Shown here one piece after another: positions 26,563 to 35,875 of a stretch of DNA of 64,000 nt (positions are counted from its first letter, which is position 1; each line of letters starts with the position of its first letter). The stretch is taken from the NCBI RefSeq assembly GCF_014641455.1, contig NZ_BMHT01000005.1:499357-563356 (forward strand), given 5' to 3'. The position numbers and the translations under genes were made by a program. This DNA comes from Hymenobacter cavernae (lineage in GTDB: Bacteria > Bacteroidota > Bacteroidia > Cytophagales > Hymenobacteraceae). The notes under the pieces are model-generated. The model saw only the letters and a program-made list of their open reading frames with translations. It had not been told where the DNA came from and made no database searches.

Positions 26563-28914
26563 TTAAACCAGTTTTTTGCTTTTCGTTGACTTATTGGCTT
26601 CCGGGTAGCCGTAGCCTTGCCCGTAGCCATAAGCCGATAAGTTATTCGGCCGGGCATCGTTGAGCACAACCATCAGTTGGTTGAAGGTGTGCTCCGAGCG
26701 AAGCTTATTGATGACTTGCAGCTGGGCTTTTTGCGTTACGTTGTAGCGCACCACGTACAGGGTTGCATCCACGTAAGGAGCTACGCTGTAGGCGTCTGCT
26801 ACCTGCCCGATGGGCGCTGAATCGAGGATGATGTGGTCGAAACTCTCTTTCAACACCTTAAGCATCTGGTTTACGCGGGGGCTCAGCAGCAGCTCGGCCG
26901 GGTTTTCGGGTAGTGCGCCGGCTCCTATTACGTAGAGGCCTTCTACCACTGGACTAGGCTGCACTAGCGCGTCCACGCGCACAGTTTCGTCGGTCAGGTA
27001 TTCACTCACTCCTAGGCCGTTTGTCACCCCTGCTTCCGAGAGCGAATCAGGCTTGCGCAGATCTAGGTTCACGAGCACCACCTTTTTACCGGCCAGCAGT
27101 AAACTGGCTGCCAGGTTGAGGCTAACAAAAGTTTTGCCGTCGCCGCTACGGCTCGACGTAACCAGCAGTACTTGGTTGGCAGAACCAGCGGTTGCCAACT
27201 GTAAGTTCGTGCGCAACAGCCGCACCATCTCGGCCAGCGGACTGCGGGTGCTGGGCGAAATTACCAGTGCTTCGCGGGTGCGGTTGTGCGCCAGTTCGCC
27301 TAATACCGGCACACCAGTAGCCCAGGCAACTTCCTGCAAGGTCTGTACTTTGTCGTTGAACATGTTCTTGACGTACACAAAGGCAAACGGCAAACCTAGG
27401 CCCAGCATCAGCGCAATGGCCAGCACAGCCGGCTTTTGTGGACTAACGGGGTTTTCGCCAGCGTCCGCAGCGTCAATCACGCGGGCCGCCGACACAGTAG
27501 CCGCCAGCGACAAAGCAGCTTCCTCACGCTTTTGCAACAGATACAGGTACAAGTCGCGCTTCAGATCCTGCTGTCGGCTGATTTCCTGCAAACCACGCTC
27601 GATGGTAGGCATCTGCTGCATCCGAGAGCCAAACTGGCCCGACTTCGCCTGCAAATTGCGGCGGGTGATGGTCAGATTGCTCTTGAGGCTACGCAGGTTT
27701 TCCAGAATACTGGCGCGCAGGTTGGTCAGCTGGTCAGTCATGGTCAGCACAACCGGGTTGTCGGCTTGTGCCGTGCGCAGCATCCGCTCACGCTCCAACT
27801 GTAACTCGTTAAACTTGGTAATCAGCCCCGACAACGTTGGGTCCTGAACACTCAATGTACCCGGAATCAACTGGTTAGGATCGGTAGGCTGGTTAATGTA
27901 CTGCTCAATCGAGTTCATCACCTCTAGCTGAATTTCGTAGTCGGCGAGCTGCTTGTTGTAGCCACTTGCCTCCTGCAACGACTGCTGCACCTGAGAAGTA
28001 ACATCGACTACCTTATTCTTACGCTGAAAGTCTTCTACGTTCTTCTCTACCGAAGTAAGATCCGACTCCAGGTACTTCAAACGGTCATCAATAAAGCGGA
28101 TTGTATTACTGGCCAGCTGATTTTTATCTTCAACTGTCTCCTGATTGTAAACCTCAACGAGTTTGTTCAGCACTGCTTCGCCGCGCTCCGGCACTGCATC
28201 AGTTACATTCAGCGACAAGAGGCTAGCCTGCTTGTTGATGGTTGACACGTTAAGCTTTTTGGCATACGAAGAAGCTAACTCCCGACGATCCTGAAAACGA
28301 ATCAGCAGCGGATGCTTGCGGAACGGAGCTAGGTTGGCGGGAGTGCTTACCACCGTAAACTCGCCATATGGCGTATGCAGCAGCTGACCGAAGGCGTACG
28401 TCTGAGGCGTTTTTTCGCCTTCGCTTAAGGTAAAGTGTGTGCCATCAACCACTTGCAGCAAAACCTGCTTGTTGAAAGCCGAAGAATCCAACCGACTGAT
28501 GAGCAAGCGGCAGGGCAGGTTTTCGCCATATAACTCCTGCTTGCCCACGCGTCCTTTCACGTAGTAAGCCGCCTGCATGTCCAGATTTGTAAAGACGCGC
28601 TGCATGAGGCTGGTCGACTTGAGCAGCAGAATCTCGTTATCGATATTCTTGCTGGTCACTGCCTCGCTCGGGTCATTAAAGCGTTCCTCCCGACGCTGCT
28701 GTGGCTCGTCCTTTTTATCCTTAATCAGGATGGTCATGTTAATGCTGTACTGCGGCACGGTGTAGCGCAAGTACAGCCATGCGCCGGCCAGTGCCACGAG
28801 TAGACCTAGGGCAAACAGGTACCAGTATCGACGATACGTGGCCCAGGTGAGCGGCTGGGAGGGTAGCACCGCCTCAGTCGGCAGTAGCTCGCTCGTCGTA
28901 TCGGGAAATGCCAT
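26563..28914 (-). CDS. Wzc-like tyrosine autokinase / chain-length regulator
   Basis: A 783-residue fusion of a Wzz-type chain-length domain and a BY-kinase. The first transmembrane helix is at about residues 33-50, a long periplasmic coiled-coil region follows, and the second helix is near 500. The cytoplasmic kinase has Walker A SSRSGDGKT (587-595), Walker A' VNLDLRKP (615-622) and Walker B HIILDSAP (about 694-701). The C-terminus has a tyrosine cluster, YGYGQGYGY, for autophosphorylation. In Walker A' the first of the two usual Asp residues is Asn616. Together with the Wza-like protein, whose gene ends 5 bases upstream, it controls polymer length and export. Confidence 0.92.
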   Translation of the reverse strand: MAFPDTTSELLPTEAVLPSQPLTWATYRRYWYLFALGLLVALAGAWLYLRYTVPQYSINMTILIKDKKDEPQQRREERFNDPSEAVTSKNIDNEILLLKSTSLMQRVFTNLDMQAAYYVKGRVGKQELYGENLPCRLLISRLDSSAFNKQVLLQVVDGTHFTLSEGEKTPQTYAFGQLLHTPYGEFTVVSTPANLAPFRKHPLLIRFQDRRELASSYAKKLNVSTINKQASLLSLNVTDAVPERGEAVLNKLVEVYNQETVEDKNQLASNTIRFIDDRLKYLESDLTSVEKNVEDFQRKNKVVDVTSQVQQSLQEASGYNKQLADYEIQLEVMNSIEQYINQPTDPNQLIPGTLSVQDPTLSGLITKFNELQLERERMLRTAQADNPVVLTMTDQLTNLRASILENLRSLKSNLTITRRNLQAKSGQFGSRMQQMPTIERGLQEISRQQDLKRDLYLYLLQKREEAALSLAATVSAARVIDAADAGENPVSPQKPAVLAIALMLGLGLPFAFVYVKNMFNDKVQTLQEVAWATGVPVLGELAHNRTREALVISPSTRSPLAEMVRLLRTNLQLATAGSANQVLLVTSSRSGDGKTFVSLNLAASLLLAGKKVVLVNLDLRKPDSLSEAGVTNGLGVSEYLTDETVRVDALVQPSPVVEGLYVIGAGALPENPAELLLSPRVNQMLKVLKESFDHIILDSAPIGQVADAYSVAPYVDATLYVVRYNVTQKAQLQVINKLRSEHTFNQLMVVLNDARPNNLSAYGYGQGYGYPEANKSTKSKKLV

Positions 28915-28919
28915 GACGG

Positions 28920-29729
28920 TTAGTTATTTGTACCAAATATATTCTGGAAGTTAAACAGCACGGCTGCCACTATCGTGATAGCCATACCGGCAAGCGTAAG
29001 CGTGAGCGCATTGGTGCTGGCCTGCACTTGTTTGATCTTGTCAGGCGCCACATAAATTACGTCATTTTGCTGTAGATAAAAATAAGGCGAGGTTAGTAAC
29101 GCCTTATCATTCAGATTCAAACGCGTTGTGCTACGTACTTGGTTCTGTTCGCGTACCAACAATACATTTTCCCGGCGACCATAAGCGGTCATGTCGCCGG
29201 CCAGACCTAGGGCCTCCAGCACGGTAATACGCTGTGTGGGCACCAGGAACGTTGAAGGTCGGTTCACTTCCCCGATTACCGTCACCTTGAAATTGAGCAG
29301 GCGAATCGTGATAATCGGCGACTTCACGTACTGCTGGAGCAGGCCGGTCATCTTGGTAGTGGCTTCCGTATTGGTCAGGCCGCTGAGCTTCACTTTTCCG
29401 AGCACCGGAAAATCTACGTTGCCTTCCTGATCCAGCAGATAGCCCTCAGTGGGTGTCGACTCGGAGCTGAGGGTGGTTGCGGCGGCACCCGGCGCAGCCA
29501 GCACGCCCCGGTTGAATAAGGCATTCGACTCGGGGTTGAGGCTGCTTACTTTGATGCTAACCAAGTCGTTGGGTTGCAGGCGCAACTCGACAGGCGCTTC
29601 GGCCGGTGTCTGGTAACGGTCGTTGTCCTTCAGGTTGCTGAAGTAAACCAGATTGCGGGTAGGATTACAGGCAGCCAGCAGCCATAATAAAAGAAGCGGC
29701 AGAATTTTGCGGAAGGATACGCTACTCAT
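28920..29729 (-). CDS. Wza-like polysaccharide export lipoprotein
   Basis: A 269-residue outer-membrane lipoprotein. The signal peptide ends in lipobox LAAC with Cys21. A polysaccharide-export domain follows (LRLQPNDLVSIKVSSLNPE), then a SLBB-type domain (VTVIGEVNRPSTFLVPTQRI, ITVLEALGLAGDMT), and a hydrophobic C-terminal helix near residues 240-262. It should form the outer-membrane exit channel. The Wzc-like gene starts 5 bases downstream, so the two are surely co-transcribed. Confidence 0.92.
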   Translation of the reverse strand: MSSVSFRKILPLLLLWLLAACNPTRNLVYFSNLKDNDRYQTPAEAPVELRLQPNDLVSIKVSSLNPESNALFNRGVLAAPGAAATTLSSESTPTEGYLLDQEGNVDFPVLGKVKLSGLTNTEATTKMTGLLQQYVKSPIITIRLLNFKVTVIGEVNRPSTFLVPTQRITVLEALGLAGDMTAYGRRENVLLVREQNQVRSTTRLNLNDKALLTSPYFYLQQNDVIYVAPDKIKQVQASTNALTLTLAGMAITIVAAVLFNFQNIFGTNN

Positions 29730-30458
29730 GCGGGAGAAAGATTACAATAAGCGTTGAATTCGGACTCTGGTTTATCGAAGGAAACAACAAGAATCTAGTT
29801 ACCTGATTTGCTTCAGACGAGTTCCGGCAACCAAGGCAATACTCGTCCATTTGCCTACACATAGCCTAGCTTGCATCGAGTGAGATGCTTCATTTTCAGC
29901 AGGTTTAATACTCAGCATATCCCGTCTACTTCTAGCTATATAACAGGCACGAAGGTAGGTAATATAATTATCTTTATAGCGTTCTTATTATTAAATATAT
30001 AAATTTATCTATACTATCTTTCCCTCCCTTAGCGTGCCAAGCTGGTAGCTAACTAGGCGCCAGCTCCTAAACACTTAAGTCCGACTTATTTACTGTTATG
30101 CTTCGGCTTGCAGAAGCCAGTAGGCCACACTTTTCGTTTCGTTGCCGTACATAGCCAGTAAGTACTTTACCAGAACGTAGAAACCTACACTAGTGGCTCA
30201 GCCCCATTCAGCGTACGACAAACTCACTCCTTCTTCTGCTTCTGGCAGCACTTGCCCCACGCTTGCTCTCCCCCAAAGCCCAGACTCCACTTGCGGTAGC
30301 CAGAGAAACTCTGCAACCCGAATACGCGGTCATCATTAGCCAACCTAGGCTTGAGTGATAACCGCACGCCCTTATGCATCTGCGGTCATCACTCAGGCAA
30401 TTCTATTTAGGGCAACTACCTTATTCCGGCGTACCCTATAAAACTAATGTCCAGCCGC
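29730..30458. other. 729-base non-coding spacer with leader-like structure
   Basis: There is no credible gene. The centre (about 29930-30020) is very AT-rich and could hold the promoter of the export genes; a minus-strand TACCTTCG box occurs near 29952. The part nearest the sugar transferase gene contains three copies of a 14-16 base arm (about 30326-30397) able to form alternative hairpins. Confidence 0.6.
30326..30397. repeat. Three-arm repeat able to form alternative hairpins
   Basis: Arm A (GCGGTCATCATTAG, 30326-30339) and arm C (GCGGTCATCACTCAGG, 30382-30397) are near-identical direct repeats. Arm B (30350-30365, CTTGAGTGATAACCGC) is the reverse complement of both with one to three mismatches. 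A:B and B:C pairings exclude each other. It lies 60-130 bases after the sugar transferase stop codon. Confidence 0.7.
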
Positions 30459-31142
30459 TTAGAAAGCGTTTTCGCTTCCTTTTACGGCTTGCTTCACTGT
30501 TAGCAGCACGATCTTCAGATCGAGGAAGAACGACCAGTTTTTGATGTAGAAGATGTCGGCGTTCACGCGCTTGGCCATAGCGGCAATTTCCTTGGTCTCA
30601 CCGCGGTGGCCTGCCACCTGCGCTAGACCTGTGATGCCGGGCATCACGGCGTGGCGCACCATGAAGTTGTCGATTACCTGGGCGTAATCCTCGGTGTGCT
30701 TGAGCATGTGCGGGCGCGGACCCACCACCGACATCTCGCCGCGTAGCACGTTGATGAATTGCGGCAGCTCGTCCAGGCTGGTCTTGCGCAGAATGGCACC
30801 CAGGCGCGTGATGCGGCTGTCGCCGCGGCTGGCTTGCTTGTGGTCGGCATCGGCACTGGTGCGCATGCTGCGGAACTTGAGGCAGTAGAACGGCAGCCCG
30901 TTTTTACCCGTGCGCAGCTGTTTAAAGAACACTGGCCCTTTCGAGTCCAGCTTGATGAGCAGCGCAATCAACGGAATCAGCCAGCTCAGCAGAAAAATCA
31001 GCACTAGCGACGCGAATACAAGGTCAAACGCCCGTTTAACTAAAACGGCGCGTAATGCAGCATCCTCAACTTGTTCAACTTGGCGATAAGAAAAGTTGCT
31101 TGACATTGTTCCTTGCTCTTTTAGTGTTGCGTAAGCGGCCAT
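30459..31142 (-). CDS. Initiating sugar transferase (WcaJ/PglC-type)
   Basis: A 227-residue phosphoglycosyl transferase of the monotopic superfamily that transfers a sugar-1-phosphate to undecaprenyl phosphate, starting repeat-unit synthesis. The sequence shows KRAFDLVFASLVLIFLLSWL (re-entrant helix), GPVFFKQLRTG, FRSMRT, TSLDELPQFINVLRGEM and SVVGPRPH with a MPGITGLAQV segment. It lacks the N-terminal multi-helix domain of large WcaJ proteins. An internal ATG at 31106 has AAGGA four bases before it and could be the true start, giving 215 residues. It is the first gene of the capsule cluster but is isolated by non-coding gaps of 729 and 754 bases. Confidence 0.92.
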   Translation of the reverse strand: MAAYATLKEQGTMSSNFSYRQVEQVEDAALRAVLVKRAFDLVFASLVLIFLLSWLIPLIALLIKLDSKGPVFFKQLRTGKNGLPFYCLKFRSMRTSADADHKQASRGDSRITRLGAILRKTSLDELPQFINVLRGEMSVVGPRPHMLKHTEDYAQVIDNFMVRHAVMPGITGLAQVAGHRGETKEIAAMAKRVNADIFYIKNWSFFLDLKIVLLTVKQAVKGSENAF

Positions 31143-31797
31143 GGTTATCAGAGTAAGTGGTAAGGCTATCGAACCAGGAAGCTAGGTTGATAGACAAATA
31201 GGTTAGGTAGGAATTTGAGGTAGTAAAGGACGGGTATTCGGTATGGCTTGTAGGTAGGCGCAGGTCAGGTTCTCAGAGAGTTACCAGCAGACAACTTGTA
31301 TGCAGACTTAGTTTCTTCCGCAGTCAAGTAGAGCAGCCTAGATCTTCAGTGCTGCTCCAACTTAACAGCATTGGATTTAACGGTTAAAAAAAGGTGCTCT
31401 TCAAATCTTCGACACAATATTAAGTAAGAAAAATATATACTCAAAATAAAGTCACATTTTTTTACCTCAAAGTAATAGTTGCAACATTCCTTCATATACA
31501 TCTTATATATATCAAAGATAAGATTGAACTACTCTTTGAATTCCTCGAGCTATATACGTAGCTATAGCTTAATGGCTTACAAATTTATATAAATTTTACA
31601 TGAACAAACAGGATAAGTTTTACTGAAACGTTTGCGGTGTTCTAAGTCAGCGAACGAAAAGGTTTGTTAAAGGACAAATACTAATTCCCGTTAGTATACA
31701 CTTTCCGGGTTTCGCCGGCAACTGCGTTGTTGAACCAGATAAAGCGAGTCGCTTAGCCAGCCTCAAGGCTATAAGAAAGAGCTGCTTCCACCCACAA
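31143..31797. other. AT-rich non-coding region upstream of the capsule cluster
   Basis: No supported gene; short open frames here have no family features. A minus-strand TATCTTTG box at 31513-31520 is a possible -7 element for the cluster promoter, about 370-400 bases before the sugar transferase start, implying a long leader. No matching -33 element is evident. Confidence 0.5.
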
Positions 31798-31859
31798 AAG
31801 AGCCTGGCGAATGAAGCAATACTGGCAGAAATTTCCAGTGCTTCACTCGTCAGGCTCTT
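31798..31859 (-). terminator. purH terminator, long stem
   Basis: Arms at 31798-31825 and 31835-31859 pair over about 23 bases with small bulges: AAGAGCCTG with CAGGCTCTT, TGAAGC with GCTTCA, ACTGG with CCAGT. In the minus direction the stem ends in TCTTTTGTGGG. It lies 37 bases past the purH stop codon. Confidence 0.85.
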
Positions 31860-31896
31860 CACAAGCAAACCGTAAGGCTAGCTGCCAGACTACGAT

Positions 31897-33432
31897 TTAG
31901 TGCTTAAAGTGACGCACACCGGTCATTACCATAGCCATGCCGCGCTGATCACACGCTTCGATGCTGTCTTTGTCTTTGATGGAGCCACCGGGCTGTACCA
32001 CCGCCCGAATTCCCGCGCCGCCGGCAATTTCCACACAGTCGGGGAAGGGGAAGAAGGCATCGGAAGCCATTACAGCCCCGTGCAGATCAAAACCAAAGGC
32101 ATGCGCCTTCTCAATGGCCTGCTTCAGGGCGTCAACCCGGGAGGTCTGCCCGACACCGGATGCCAGCAGTTGGCCGGCTTTGGCCAATACGATGGTGTTG
32201 CTCTTGGTATGCTTGCAAATTTTGGCTGCAAATACCAAGGCTTCTACTTCCTCAGCAGTCGGCGCCGATTGCGTCACCACCTTGAAATCGGCAGCCGTTT
32301 CTGCCTGACGGTCAGCATCTTGTTCGATAAAGCCATTCAACAGCGTCTTAACTTGCTTAGCTGGGAAAGCAACTGGCTTCTGGCGGAGCAGCACCCGGTT
32401 TTTCTTGCTTTGCAGAAGTGGCAGCGCCGTAGGCTCATACTCGGGCGCAATCAAAACCTCGAAGAACAGCTTGTTCAGCTCGGTAGCCGTGGCTTCATCC
32501 ACGGGCTTATTAACGATAATCACCCCGCCAAAAGCCGACACCGGGTCGCAGGCTAGGGCGCTGAGATACGCCTCCTGGAGCGTAGCCGCCTGGGCCACGC
32601 CGCACGCGTTGGTGTGCTTCAAAATCGCGCAGGCCGGTTGCCCATCGGTGAATTCGGCCATAAGCGCTACGGCCGCATCTACATCCACTAAGTTATTATA
32701 GCTTAATTGCTTACCATGCAATTGATCGAATAGCGCACCTAGGTCGCCATAGAAAGTGCCGGCCTGATGCGGGTTCTCGCCGTAGCGTAGCGGCGTGGCT
32801 GGCGTCTGGCTTATTTTCAGGGCCTGCCCAGCAAGGGTGGTGTCCTGGCTTAGGTAGCTGAAGATCTGGGTGTCGTAGTGGGAAGTTGCCTGGAAAGCGG
32901 CTGCGGCATAATTGCGGCGGTCTTCCAGATCGGTTGCGCCGTTCTTTTCAGTCAGCAGCTCGGTTACGGCTGTGTACTGGTCGCGGCTGCTGACTACCAG
33001 CACGTCGCGGTAGTTTTTAGCCGCCGCCCGCAGAAGGGAGATGCCTCCAATATCAATTTTCTCGATGATATCGGCTTCCGGCGCACCAGCGGCTACCGTT
33101 TCCTCAAATGGGTACAGATCGACAATAACTAGGTCGATAGGTGGAATCTCGTGTTGGGCGGCTTCAGCCAGGTCGCCGGGCTCGTGGCGGCGGTGCAGAA
33201 TACCCCCAAACACTTTCGGGTGCAGCGTTTTGACACGTCCGCCGAATACAGCGGGGAAACCCGTCAGGCTCTCGACGGACGTAACTTCCGCGCCTTGTTC
33301 TTCCAGAAATTTCTGCGTACCACCCGTAGAATACAGCTGCACGCCGTGGGCTTTCAGTAGCGCCACCAAGGGCTCCAACTGGTCTTTGTAGTACACGGAA
33401 ATGAGAGCGGCACGAATCGGTTGAGACTGCAT
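31897..33432 (-). CDS. purH: Bifunctional AICAR formyltransferase / IMP cyclohydrolase
   Basis: A 511-residue PurH that carries out the last two steps of IMP synthesis. The N-terminal MGS-like cyclohydrolase domain (about residues 1-190) begins AALISVYYKDQLEPLVALL and has GGRVKTLHPKVFGGIL. The C-terminal transformylase domain has RYGENPHQ, SYNNLVDVDAA, CAILKHTNACGVA, GVGQTSRVDA and SDAFFPFPD. Length matches the family. The gene stands alone on the minus strand with its own strong terminator. A CGAAGGTA sequence about 40 bases upstream may be a degenerate -7 box. Confidence 0.97.
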   Translation of the reverse strand: MQSQPIRAALISVYYKDQLEPLVALLKAHGVQLYSTGGTQKFLEEQGAEVTSVESLTGFPAVFGGRVKTLHPKVFGGILHRRHEPGDLAEAAQHEIPPIDLVIVDLYPFEETVAAGAPEADIIEKIDIGGISLLRAAAKNYRDVLVVSSRDQYTAVTELLTEKNGATDLEDRRNYAAAAFQATSHYDTQIFSYLSQDTTLAGQALKISQTPATPLRYGENPHQAGTFYGDLGALFDQLHGKQLSYNNLVDVDAAVALMAEFTDGQPACAILKHTNACGVAQAATLQEAYLSALACDPVSAFGGVIIVNKPVDEATATELNKLFFEVLIAPEYEPTALPLLQSKKNRVLLRQKPVAFPAKQVKTLLNGFIEQDADRQAETAADFKVVTQSAPTAEEVEALVFAAKICKHTKSNTIVLAKAGQLLASGVGQTSRVDALKQAIEKAHAFGFDLHGAVMASDAFFPFPDCVEIAGGAGIRAVVQPGGSIKDKDSIEACDQRGMAMVMTGVRHFKH

Positions 33433-33543
33433 AGCTAGGTAGTTAGACTGGTTTGACGGGGCGAAGGTAGCACCTGCGTCCTGACTATACCCAACTACCT
33501 AGGCTACGTTTTGGTAGCACGTATATCGCGCGTCCATAAACAG

Positions 33544-33573
33544 AAGAGCCCACATCCGTAGATGTAGGCTCTT
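33544..33573 (-). terminator. Terminator after the Omp85-like gene
   Basis: A 13-bp stem with one mismatch (AAGAGCCCACATC at 33544-33556 with GATGTAGGCTCTT at 33561-33573) and a 4-base loop CGTA lies 33 bases past the stop codon. The T-tract is short and interrupted (CTTCTGTTTAT). Confidence 0.7.
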
Positions 33574-33606
33574 TATAATGAATTTCTTACCTAGACCTAG
33601 GTCAGA

Positions 33607-34794
33607 TTAAAAGGCCTCGCCAACGGCGAAAATAATTCCGGAATTGCCACCTGATCCTACGCCATAATCCAGGCGAATATTTAGCCGGTCGTGGCGGTTG
33701 AAGCGGAAACGGGCACCGAAGCCGCCCGCTATTTTAGTACCATCGAAGGTGTAATCCGACAGCTTATAGCCTACTTGCCCAACGCCAAGGAAGGCCGCAC
33801 CATCAATGCGCCAGAACAGCTTCTGCCGGATTTCAGCCTGAAACGTGGTGAACTGACGGTCCCGGAAGCGTGCTTCGTAGATGCCGCGCATTAAGTAAGC
33901 ATTATTATAGATAGCGCCGCCGAGCGTAGCGCCCATTCCGCCTAGCTCACGAAACGGTACATCACCGGAGTGATACTGCCCTAAAAATTGTAAGGCCAGG
34001 ATAGTGTTATTGGAACCGAACAGCGGGTTGAAATGGCGGGCATCCAGCTGATAGCGAGTGAATTTATAATCGCTACCTAGGCCAGAGCCATTAAACAGGA
34101 CGTGCGCATCCAGGAAATTGCCCCGATAAGTAGCCAGCACATTGTCGCGGCCGTCGTAGCGCAAAGCAGGACCTAGGCCCGAACTGATGCCGCCGCTGCG
34201 CTCCTTGGCGCTGAGCTGGTAGTACTCATTGTTCGGATTGTTGGCCTGATCACCTTCATTTTTCAGATCTACCGTACCTAGGTCGGTGAGGCGGTAGCGC
34301 AGGCCCACAAACCAATTGGGTGCTACTTTGGCCAGTGCTCGTTCATCAAACACAAAAAGTGGGTATTGAATCTGCACCTCATCACTCTTCCTGGTGTTAT
34401 TTCCAATGCCGTAGTAGTTGAATACCAAGTCATAATAGCTCAGCTCTCCCACGAAGAAGAACTTTTCCTGGGGCGTGAAGATGCTGTGCGTCAGTTGGAT
34501 TGTTGTTTGTTTTTTCTGAGAAATCCAGCCGATGAGCCGAACGTTGGACTTGCGCACGGTGGTATCGGTGCCGAAGCGCCACACAGGCAGAATAGCCAGG
34601 CCGCCTGCAAAACCCGTTTCCTGCTGGTAGAAAGCAATGGGAACGGGCCAGAAGAACGGCTTATCGTACTTACTCTTTACTGGCTTGACCGGCGCAGTCG
34701 TGTTGACGGAGGTGGCAGCCGAGTCAGCGGCCGTTTGGGCGTACGCTAGCGGAGACAACATACTCAGCAGCAGCACTACGTAAAGAAAGCGCAT
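33607..34794 (-). CDS. Omp85/BamA-like outer membrane beta-barrel protein
   Basis: A 395-residue outer-membrane protein. The ATG at 34794 gives a clean signal peptide (RFLYVVLLLSMLSPLAYAQ); an upstream in-frame ATG would spoil it. After a short Thr/Ala/Lys-rich segment the protein is a series of amphipathic beta-strands, with GPALRYDGRDNVLATYRGNFLD, the surface-antigen motif of the Omp85 family, and a C-terminal strand ending in aromatic Phe (FAVGEAF). No POTRA domains are seen, so it is a short barrel-only member. It might be a patatin-type or TamA-like barrel; its client is unknown. Confidence 0.82.
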   Translation of the reverse strand: MRFLYVVLLLSMLSPLAYAQTAADSAATSVNTTAPVKPVKSKYDKPFFWPVPIAFYQQETGFAGGLAILPVWRFGTDTTVRKSNVRLIGWISQKKQTTIQLTHSIFTPQEKFFFVGELSYYDLVFNYYGIGNNTRKSDEVQIQYPLFVFDERALAKVAPNWFVGLRYRLTDLGTVDLKNEGDQANNPNNEYYQLSAKERSGGISSGLGPALRYDGRDNVLATYRGNFLDAHVLFNGSGLGSDYKFTRYQLDARHFNPLFGSNNTILALQFLGQYHSGDVPFRELGGMGATLGGAIYNNAYLMRGIYEARFRDRQFTTFQAEIRQKLFWRIDGAAFLGVGQVGYKLSDYTFDGTKIAGGFGARFRFNRHDRLNIRLDYGVGSGGNSGIIFAVGEAF

Positions 34795-34914
34795 AGATGG
34801 GCGGATAGCAGAAAATGGTAGGAAAGCCAATCAGCTCAGCCCCGCGTGACATACGCAACAACTAGAGCCTGATCGGAACTTCTCTGCTAACGAAGCTGAG
34901 CCAGAAACGTTATC

Positions 34915-35817
34915 TTATCCAACCGTAATCAGAAGCATGGAGAGCACGCCGGCCAGCATCACCCACTTGCACCAGGCACTCAGGTGGGTAAAGTTGCGGC
35001 GGCGGTCGGCGCGGGCGAGCTGCCGGCTCAAACCCAGCAACGGCAATACGACTACTAATCCCAGCCACGCGCCCAAAGCTAGCTTGCCGTTGTGCAGCGC
35101 GCTCCACCCCGCCCCCATTACCAACGTAATCAGGCACAGAAGGAAAAACCCCGCCACCCATTTGGTGCGAATAATGCCCCATACGATAGGCAGCGTACGA
35201 CAGTCATGCTGCGCGTCGCCGCGCATATCTTCCACATCCTTAATAATTTCACGCACTACCGTCAGCAGAAAGGCTGCCAGCGCGTACGTCCAGACGCTAG
35301 CGTGACCAGTGCGCAACTGTAGCTCGGGCAGCAACACCAGAGCCGCCGTGAGCAGGGCAATAGTTAAGTTGCCGACCAGCGGCAGCCGCTTGAACCGGGC
35401 CGAATAGCCCCACAGCAGCAGCGCCGAACCTAGGTTGACGAGGCCCAACAGCGGTGACAGCGCGCCAGCTACTACGATGCCTTCGCCCGAAAGTAGCAGA
35501 TGCGCCAGCATAGCCTGCCGCCGGTTGACGACACGCCCCACAACTAAGCGGTCGGGGCGGTTGATAGCGTCAATCTTTACATCATAGTAATCATTGATAA
35601 TGTAGCCCGCCGCCGCAATGCAGAGCGCAGCCAGCAATAACAGGCCAAACCTAGCTTCCAGCAATGGCGCCTGCAGCAGACAGGTGCGCACTAGCAGCAG
35701 ACACAGCGCCATCAGTACCAAGTTTGGGAAGCGGATCAGCACTAGAAACTGCCGGACGTTCTTCACGCGAGCCAGTGGCCACCAGCCTGATACTGAAGAA
35801 GAAGCAGAGTAGCGCAT
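34915..35817 (-). CDS. UbiA-family prenyltransferase (GGGP-synthase type)
   Basis: A 300-residue intramembrane aromatic/glycerol prenyltransferase with about eight to nine helices. The first Asp-rich motif is NDYYDVKIDAINRPDR (N75, D76, D79, D83) and the second is KDVEDMRGDAQHDCRTLP near residues 195-212. The sequence is closest to the group annotated as geranylgeranylglycerol-phosphate geranylgeranyltransferase in Bacteroidota, but the acceptor and prenyl donor cannot be established from sequence. It lies 120 bases upstream of the Omp85-like gene on the same strand. Confidence 0.85.
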   Translation of the reverse strand: MRYSASSSVSGWWPLARVKNVRQFLVLIRFPNLVLMALCLLLVRTCLLQAPLLEARFGLLLLAALCIAAAGYIINDYYDVKIDAINRPDRLVVGRVVNRRQAMLAHLLLSGEGIVVAGALSPLLGLVNLGSALLLWGYSARFKRLPLVGNLTIALLTAALVLLPELQLRTGHASVWTYALAAFLLTVVREIIKDVEDMRGDAQHDCRTLPIVWGIIRTKWVAGFFLLCLITLVMGAGWSALHNGKLALGAWLGLVVVLPLLGLSRQLARADRRRNFTHLSAWCKWVMLAGVLSMLLITVG

Positions 35818-35875
35818 GATAGAAAATAAGATCTACTAGAAGATAATATCATGTATACCCACTAAAAGAAAAAAA

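Noticed and set aside
31647..31868. A 73-codon open frame on the minus strand downstream of purH
   Set aside because: It overlaps the purH terminator hairpin, and its sequence shows no domain, signal or plausible start context.
29730..31896. tRNA, other structured RNA or CRISPR array in the large capsule-region gaps
   Set aside because: I saw no cloverleaf-type T-loop sequence and no regularly spaced direct repeats. The three-arm repeat has too few units for CRISPR.
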